Source: Mariannaea sp. PMI_226 (Eukaryota; Ascomycota; Sordariomycetes; Hypocreales; Nectriaceae). Taken from it: a DNA stretch of 64,000 nucleotides. The position numbers and the translations under genes were made by a program. The notes under the pieces were generated by a model that worked only from the letters and a program-made list of their open reading frames with translations, made no database searches and was not told the DNA's origin. The DNA lies in contig JANFOG010000002.1 in the NCBI GenBank assembly GCA_024336345.1, positions 2,108,001-2,172,000 on the forward strand, written 5' to 3'. Below are positions 57,774-64,000 of the stretch, in pieces; the first letter of the stretch is position 1; the number at the start of each line of letters is the position of its first letter.

Positions 57774-59270
57774 ATGCGCCTCCTCTCGCAATGTCTCCCG
57801 CGACCGCACCTCAACCTCTCCTCCTCTCGAGGTAGCCGGCCCATGGTCCTCCTCCACCTCCTCCGCCGCCGGACCCTCGTCACCCTCGCCATCGAAACTT
57901 CGTGCGATGACACTGCCGTCGCCGTCCTGAGTCGCACGGCTCGCTCGACCGAGCTGCTCTTCAACGAGCGCATATCCTCTGACAACCGTGCCTTTCGTGG
58001 CATTCACCCCCTCGTCGCCGTCCGGGGCCACAGCGAAGCGCTGGCGCCGCTTGTCCGGAAAGCGCTGGCCGCTCTCCCGGATGCGCCCACGGAGATTGAA
58101 GCTAGAGAGGAGAGAGCTGGTGGCGTCGGCACCGCAGGAAAGCGTGCGAGGGCTCGTTATTGCTTCACGGAGGATGGCGTGCGCAAGCAGGTTCCCGACT
58201 TTGTTGCCGTGACGCGAGGGCCGGGCATGCGGTCGAATCTGGGAATCGGGCTGGACATGGCTAAGGGGCTTGCGGTCGCGTGGGGAGTACCGCTCCTCGG
58301 GGTGCACCACATGCAGGCGCACGCCTTGACGCCGAGACTCGTGAGGGCGCTGGGGATGAGCATGGGAGAGACGAAGACCGAGGCCGACGGAAGAAATGAA
58401 AGAGGAGACGGTTCAGGTCAGCGCCATTCAGGACCAGAGTTTCCCTTCTTGTCGCTGCTCGTCTCAGGGGGCCATACGCAGCTTGTTCACTCGGCTGGCT
58501 TGACCGACCACTCCCTCGTAGCCACGTCGGGAGATATTGCCATTGGAAACCTTCTTGACCAAACGGCTCGCGACATTCTGCCGGCCGACATCTTTGAAAC
58601 CAGTGACACGGTCATGTATGGCCGCCTCCTCGAAGCCTTCGCCTTCCCCGCTTCCCCTCCCTCAACTTCTGATACATTGGAGACCGCCTACGAGGCCGCG
58701 TTCACGGCCCCGGCCTCCCGCGCTGCCGAGATGGCCCCCGTCGAGACAGGATACTCGTGGACCATTCCGCTCCCATTCCGCCAGTCCCGCAAGCTCGCAT
58801 TCTCCTTCAGCAGCATCTACACAAACGTGCATAACATCGCTACCGCTAACCCGGACATGTCCGTAGAGGAGCGCCGGGCCCTGGCCCAGCACACCATGGC
58901 CGCTGCCTTCACGCACCTGGCCGGCCGTCTCTGCGTCGCTCTAGAGGATCGACCCGACCTCCAGGAGGCTCGCACGCTGGTCGTGGCCGGCGGCGTCGCG
59001 AGCAACAAGTTCCTGATGCACGTGCTGCGACGCACGCTGGCGGCTCGAGGGTTCGGTGGCATGGAGATTGTTGCGCCCCCGGTGGAGCTGTGCACTGACA
59101 ACGCCGCCATGATTGCTTGGACGGCCATGGAGATGTTTGAGGCTGGGTATGAGTCGGAGCTGAGCATTACGAGCATTGGGCGGTGGCCGATGGATCCCGA
59201 GCATGGAGAAGGTATCCTTGGGGTTGAAGGTTGGATCAATAAGGAACCAAAAGGAATAAGCGGCGAATAG
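57774..59270 (+). CDS. QRI7: Mitochondrial tRNA N6-threonylcarbamoyladenosine synthase component (Qri7/OSGEPL1, TsaD family)
   Basis: Transfers threonylcarbamoyl from TC-AMP to A37 of ANN-decoding tRNAs in mitochondria. Single exon, 498 residues. The N-terminus is Arg/Ser/Leu-rich without acidic residues (MRLLSQCLPRPHLNLSSSRG), a mitochondrial presequence. TsaD/Kae1 signatures are LAIETSCDDTAVAV, GIHPLVAVRGHSEAL, TRGPGMRSNLGIGLDMAKGLA, the metal-binding HHMQAHAL, FLSLLVSGGHTQLV, GDIAIGNLLDQTARDI, VAGGVASNKFLMHVL and CTDNAAMIAWTAMEMF. It is longer than yeast Qri7 (407) mainly through an insert after residue 105 (GKRARARY region) and one at about 200-222. The presequence separates it from cytosolic Kae1. 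The gene is often labelled glycoprotease, which is a misnomer. High GC and third-position C/G bias compared with neighbouring spacers. Confidence 0.94.
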   Translation: MRLLSQCLPRPHLNLSSSRGSRPMVLLHLLRRRTLVTLAIETSCDDTAVAVLSRTARSTELLFNERISSDNRAFRGIHPLVAVRGHSEALAPLVRKALAALPDAPTEIEAREERAGGVGTAGKRARARYCFTEDGVRKQVPDFVAVTRGPGMRSNLGIGLDMAKGLAVAWGVPLLGVHHMQAHALTPRLVRALGMSMGETKTEADGRNERGDGSGQRHSGPEFPFLSLLVSGGHTQLVHSAGLTDHSLVATSGDIAIGNLLDQTARDILPADIFETSDTVMYGRLLEAFAFPASPPSTSDTLETAYEAAFTAPASRAAEMAPVETGYSWTIPLPFRQSRKLAFSFSSIYTNVHNIATANPDMSVEERRALAQHTMAAAFTHLAGRLCVALEDRPDLQEARTLVVAGGVASNKFLMHVLRRTLAARGFGGMEIVAPPVELCTDNAAMIAWTAMEMFEAGYESELSITSIGRWPMDPEHGEGILGVEGWINKEPKGISGE

Positions 59271-59694
59271 ACAAAGGTAACAAGAGAGGAAAAAAAAAAG
59301 GATGAGAAATAGGGGAAAGAGAGTTGACAACTGCAGACCCAATCTTTCTCCTGTATTATATCTCTCGCCATGTGAGCGAGCCTGTACACTACTGTAGATA
59401 GAATCACGATGATACGTTGACAACTAGATGACTTGATATTTTTTTTTTTTCATTTCAAGAGACAAAAGCGTTTGTTGTACAAATTACACACACACACACA
59501 CACATACAGCCCATATTGACGTGAGGGGCTGTTACTCTCAAGAAAACACTACGATGGCCGAGATAAGAAACCGCACTCTATCGGTGGTGCCCCTTGTCCA
59601 TTGTCTGTCTGCCTTTCTGGTATTTTATGCCTTTGTTGTCGTTGTATAAGAGTCAATTTCCACTTGCTTTATATTACCGGTGTCTCACCCTCCT
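59271..59694. other. Convergent spacer of QRI7 and PRE2
   Basis: Both 3' flanks. It contains A/T runs and a (CA)n microsatellite at 59486-59504. No gene. Confidence 0.7.
59486..59504. repeat. (CA)n microsatellite
   Basis: About nine CA units. Confidence 0.9.
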
Positions 59695-60605
59695 CTAGTC
59701 TAGTTGGCTAGTAACGTTTGTGAACTCGCCCTTCTCCAGCTTCGTCTTCCAGAAGATGGGGTTGGTGTCATTGAAGCCGTGCTTGACCCAGCCTTCTTCC
59801 TTGACATGGTAAAGGTTGATAAAACCACCAGAGTAAGCGTCTCTGTGAGTGGCGGCCAGGATGCTTCGCCTGCCGAGCTCCAGAGCCTCCTCATCGGTCA
59901 AGTCGTAGCGGTACTCGGCGTCTAGAACACCGTAGGCAAAGGTCTGACCGGAGCCCACGCAAAACAGGTTGCCGGCGAGACGAGTGCCGTCACTGTCGAC
60001 GTAGTAAAGAGCAGGACCCTCCTCTGGGGTGACGCCGGCACACATGGTACCCATGCTCAAGCCCATTCCCTTATAACTGTACACGAGGTTGGCGAGGATC
60101 TTGCTAGCGGCAGCAACGCTGATGCGGCGCTTGTGTCGAAGCTCGTGAAGACGGCACTGCATGCCAAGCCAGGCGAGCCAGTACTGGCAATCGGCAGCAC
60201 CACCGGCCATGGTGCCAAGGAGAACGCTGTTGATCTCGATGACCTTCTTGACAGTCTGGGAGGCAATCCAGTTGCCAGCAGTGGCTCGAGAATCGGTAGC
60301 AACAATGATACCGCCCTGGAAGCGGAAGGCAAGCGTAGTGGTTCCGTGGGCAATCTTGATGGGACAGTTGGGGTTGGATCGGTCATCGGTGGCTGCACGA
60401 AGCCATGCTGAGGGCTAGGAGCTACTGTCAATAACGTGAATACGGATAGGTTGGCTATTCGACATCGACAAACCTGGGCAACGGGAGGCATGGCAAACTT
60501 GACTGAGAGGTTGGCCATGGGGCCAGCTAGAAGCTCGTCCTGATCCTGGAAGGTCTCATTTTCCTCGTAAGAGTGCCGGCTGTACTTTGATACAAGAGAA
60601 TCCAT
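59695..60605 (-). CDS. PRE2: 20S proteasome subunit beta type-5 (chymotrypsin-like)
   Basis: Catalytic N-terminal-nucleophile protease subunit. Minus-strand exons are 60605-60474 ([12 protein letters not shown]...PPVAQ) and 60414-59695, giving 283 residues (yeast Pre2 has 287). The 59-nt intron is GTTTGT...CCTAG, phase 0, restoring [17 protein letters not shown] nearby CTCAG acceptor 7 nt further would shift the frame. The propeptide is removed after IAHG, leaving Thr69 as the active-site residue of [11 protein letters not shown]. The catalytic Lys lies in [15 protein letters not shown] context with the conserved Asp/Arg, followed by [63 protein letters not shown] and HRDAYSGG. No defects. 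Confidence 0.95.
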
Positions 60606-61792
60606 CTTGGGCTATTTGAAGAGAGGTGAACGAGAGGCAGATCGTATCGTCAAGCTGCGTGTGTCGCCAAAAGACGGTAGAAGCGTCGCTGGCTGAGATG
60701 GTCTGGTGGGTCGTGAGCCTAGGGTCGGCGAAGGCGATTCGAAACGACTGTGACCAGGATTGATTGTGATGCGTGGTCTTCGTCAAAGGCGGCGGTGAAC
60801 GTACGCGGGCGTAGCTAAGGTCGTAACTCTTCAACGCTGAGTGTTGAGTGTATGTGTGTGTGTGTCAGTGTGGAAGCTCAGTGAGGCTCTGGACTGGACT
60901 GGACCCAGGCAGCTTTGGTCTCGCGCGTCACTGGGGGAGGAGCTACAATGGTACGCAATTGACACTTGGACCACTCAAGCCAGAACTGCTTCGAGCTGGC
61001 GTGGGCGTCAGTGCCTGGAAGACGCCGTGGATCGATGCCTGAGGCTCCAATTTTATATCTTAGCCTGTTGGCGAGTTACCTTATGTAAGACCTCTGTCTT
61101 CCTTTCTAACCCATAACTACCTTACCTTAGATAGGTACTCATCAACTAACTCAGCTACCTGACACAATACAAACTTACATAGCTTCATCTATTCAGATGA
61201 GCACCGCTCCGTTTAGCTTCCCCCCCTTCCCAATGACACCACAATCAAATTGTCCATGGTACTGATGACAGGCAGTGACAGCCCCAAAGATGAGGCCGTA
61301 TCATTCACGTGTAGATTTTGGGCACCTGTGTATTGTATGTGGTATTAGAAAGTCATTTCGTCGTGTACTGACTTTTGTTTGAACTGATCTCCCAGCTAGT
61401 ACTGCATTCTCAACAAAACAAAACTTCCTGTGCTGTGTTGGTCGATTCATGACCCCATTCAGAGAAACTACCTAGCCTACACTCGAAGCTCAGAGTAAAG
61501 AATTTCGAACCGAGAATGGAAAAATCGTAATGAATCTCAAACTATACGTTCTTTCAAGAAGTCATCTGCAATCTCCCTATTTTAACCCTTCTCCCAATAA
61601 AAGATACTGCGCGCATTAAATGTTGATCAAATTCGCCCCCAATGTCGTTACAAATCCCGTCGTGTAGCACTACACCAAGGAAACCGTCCAGTGCTCCAAG
61701 CCAACAAAAGAAAATTCCGACCTCCAGAAAACACAAAGAAAACGTAGACTAGACCCGAAGCATAAAAAAAAAAAAAAAGCTCTCTTTCAGCT
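60606..61792. other. Intergenic region upstream of PRE2
   Basis: PRE2 promoter on the left, 3' flank of the tricalbin gene on the right. It contains a short (GT)n near 60852-60865. No supported ORF. Confidence 0.65.
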
Positions 61793-64000
61793 TTAGGGGT
61801 TTGGTGTTGTCTCCCGGCTGGTTCGTCCCTCACGCTTGCTCAAGAAACTTCGTCGGACGTGTGCCTTGGGGCTGTCAGGTGCAAGTGAAGATTCCGTGGG
61901 TTGGAAGTTGCTCCTTATCGTTACCATACCGCTGCCCACAGAAAGATCCTTAGGTGTATTGGTTCCTGTCTCATCGACGAAATAGATGTGCTCACCAAGA
62001 TCGTCATCACTACCAAACAGGTGCTCACCCTTTGCCTCAATCTTAAATTGTGACTCAGGAGAGCAATGGAACTTGAATGATTCATCGAAAGCCCACTCGC
62101 CAGTACCAGATTTGAAGTGCTTCGTCTTTCCAACTGTCTTTTCCTTGGGTGAGATCTGAGTGATGAGGACGTATAGGTTGGTCGAAGGTGGGAATCCAGT
62201 CGCGCCTACAACTGTAAAGTTGGCCGTGCCGCCGCAGGCGCCTCCAGGTAGAGTGCTGTGGATGGAAGCCTGTCCGACACTCCTAGAACGAGTATGTCCA
62301 AAGGCATTTCCATTACTCGTCGATGGACGGGCCAATGGAAATTCAGAAGTGTCCTCTGGTGCTCGCAGATGAGTCCCATTGGGCGTCTCAGCTGGAGGCT
62401 CGATAACCTCTGGTACGTCCTCCTCGACAATATCATTGGTATCCTTCTTACGGAACAAGCCACGACGCACAAACGACGCACTCTTTCCGACACCAAGGGC
62501 CACTGCTGCGCCGCCCTTGATAGGAGCTCCTGCGACACCTGTAACAATGCGACCAGGACCAGAAGAGAAAGTTCCACCAAAAGTCGAGGTGCCTTGGCGC
62601 GCTCGAGTGACATAATCAGGTCGGAACAAGAGCCGAATCCTCACGCTTCCAGACTTGCCGTCCAATACGTACTTATTCTCAGAGGGCTTAAATGGATCGA
62701 GTGCGTCTAGCGGAATGTCTGCGCAACCAAGCAGGTCCGGTTTATCGGCAAAGTCGTAGTCATACACGGTAAGCTTGAATTTCGCACCAGTCCTTGATGG
62801 AACAGGAACTTCGAAGAACTCATTCCATGTAGGAGAAAGCGTCTTCTTGATGACCTTCGTCTTATATATATCCTGCCCGTTGAGCTCAAACTTACAGTAC
62901 GGGTCACTCTTGCCGTTGCGGTCAGCCGAGGGAAGCTCCACAGCGTCGAGAACGTCAACACGGAGGTTGCCCATGTTGTTCATGCTCTCGCTGGCATCGA
63001 GCTCCATCTGGACAGGAATGTACTTCAAGCTGACCTTGACTGAGCTCTGGCGGCCATCTTCGCCTCTGAGCTTTAATGTAGTTGGATTGTTCTATTTCAT
63101 TGGTTAGCTTTTTGCATCGTTCAACTGATCCCTATTTGTCAGCCTCGAGGAAGAGAGTGGAGGGTGGCTTACCAAGCATTGCTTCAGAGTCTCGAGAGTG
63201 TTGCCGGTCAACGACGCGATAACATCATCATCGTCATCACCCTTCTTTCGACATCTTAGAGTGAGACGAGAGAAGTCCAGCTCACGGATAAGGCAGTCGC
63301 CGATTTCTTCAAATTTGTGAGACTTGCTTCGGGCTGTAGAAGAAATATACGAAGGATATGCCATGTCATCAACGAAGATCTCCAAACGTGTATTGCTTTC
63401 GGGCATCTCCGCATCCATGAGCTTGAAGATAAGCAAACCAGTCTCATACTTGAGGAGTTCCTGAGGCGAAAGATGAATTTTTGGAGGACCCTTGCGCTCG
63501 TCCATTGAAGGTCGCTGACTGTTGGTTGAGGGGCGACCAATTGTCGTCGGGGTAATAGGGGTGAGAGGGAGGTCAGCATCTTTGCTTCTATCAAGGCTGG
63601 CATTGCGCTTGTGAGCGTCCAGAGATTTCTCTTCGCCATTGGCGAGAACACCATTGGATGAAGAGGTAGAGACGCGCTTCTTGTTACCATCTACCTCGGT
63701 CTCTTCTCCCTCGCTCTCCTCATCTTCAGGATCAGCGACGTTAAGGCAGGGGTAGAAGGAGACAGTATAGGTCAGCGTTCCCTTAGCGATACCCTTGTTG
63801 TGGAGGCGCAGGCCATCCTCGCGAACTTTCTTCTCTTCATTGACGAGGTACTCGCCATACTCGTCCTGGGAAACGTAATCACTGGCGAAGACCTCAACAG
63901 ATCCAAGACTTCTATCCTTGCCCACCTTCTCAGTATCCATAACCTCGAGAGTGAGTCTGTCGCGGGACGAATGAATGGGGACGTAGAGAACTTCATCCCA
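61793..64000 (-). CDS. TCB: Tricalbin (extended-synaptotagmin-like, C2-domain tether), C-terminal part
   Basis: ER-plasma membrane contact-site protein. Only the C-terminal portion is inside the window. The gene begins beyond 64000 (minus strand), where the frame is open from WDEVLYVPIHSSRDRLTLEV. Exons are 64000-63173 and 63091-61793, with an 81-nt intron (GTAAGC...AAATAG) in phase 0. Visible are the end of one C2 domain, an acidic/Ser linker, a C2-like segment (LLIFKLMDAEMPESNTRLEI), and a clear C2 domain (MGNLRVDVLDAVELPSADRNG, then KSDPYCKFELNG and VYDYDFADKPDLLG) whose Asp residues fit Ca2+ binding. A final C2-like domain (ANFTVVGATGFPPSTNLYVL) precedes a basic tail ending SRETTPNP. The SMP lipid-transfer domain and membrane hairpin expected in tricalbins would lie outside. 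Confidence 0.9.

Noticed and set aside
57675..58322. 215-codon minus ORF over QRI7
   Set aside because: Shadow of the high-GC QRI7 exon, which has all TsaD signatures.

Overview
The window reads as nuclear DNA of a filamentous ascomycete. The evidence is short spliceosomal introns (about 50-200 nt) with GTRNGT-like donors and CTAAC/CTGAC-like branch sites, yeast-like housekeeping proteins with long disordered extensions, long gene-poor spacers full of TACCTACC and TACGGAGTA words, and a typical fungal secreted/vacuolar hydrolase set. Protein style points to Sordariomycetes, probably Hypocreales (Trichoderma-like), but the species is inference. No rRNA, transposon ORF, CRISPR or prokaryotic-type operon was seen.

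Layout. 1-1992 (+): 3' part of a bifunctional molybdenum-cofactor gene (MoaA-MoaC fusion, cnxABC/MOCS1 type). 1993-10428: 8.4 kb without a supportable gene. 10429-11445 (+): FYVE-finger protein. 13097-14575 (-): fatty acid elongase. 18592-20288 (-): vacuolar carboxypeptidase Y. 22616-23542 (+): SBDS/Sdo1 ribosome maturation factor, tail-to-tail with 40S protein uS13/S18 (23905-24625, -). 25759-26836 (-): conserved hypothetical gene broken by one in-frame amber codon. 28671-29111 (-): small Ser-rich conserved protein between two G-quadruplex-like tracts. 31751-33531 (-): polytopic membrane protein, divergent from a sucrose-transporter-like GPH/MFS protein (35117-37120, +). 37537-37851 (-): possible small secreted protein. 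38523-39196 (-): MAPEG-family protein. 40225-40295 (-): tRNA-Gln(CTG). 41126-42043 (-): GH16 beta-glucanase. 47491-49001 (-): MNN10-type GT34 mannosyltransferase. 54235-57273 (+): large single-pass glycoprotein with polyQ and two PPxY motifs. 57774-59270 (+): mitochondrial Qri7/OSGEPL1 tRNA t6A enzyme. 59695-60605 (-): proteasome beta-5 (Pre2). 61793-64000 (-): C-terminal part of a tricalbin.

The genes are not a pathway cluster. They are individually regulated housekeeping and cell-surface genes: Moco synthesis, ribosome assembly, tRNA modification, proteolysis, ER-plasma membrane contact, secretory glycosylation, lipid elongation and sugar uptake. Coding exons occupy roughly a third of the window.

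The most notable points are: (i) the MoaA/MoaC boundary, where splicing joins the two domains in frame while retention of the same intron makes a short MoaA ending in the functional Gly-Gly tail, as described for mammalian MOCS1, with a possible internal mitochondrial presequence ahead of MoaC; (ii) a TGG-to-TAG-type nonsense codon in an otherwise intact gene; (iii) stop-free introns of 3n length in two genes; (iv) a PPxY-bearing membrane glycoprotein; (v) an in-frame, ATG-less upstream exon candidate for MNN10. Splice sites were chosen by hand from consensus, phase and family alignment recalled from knowledge, without transcript data.
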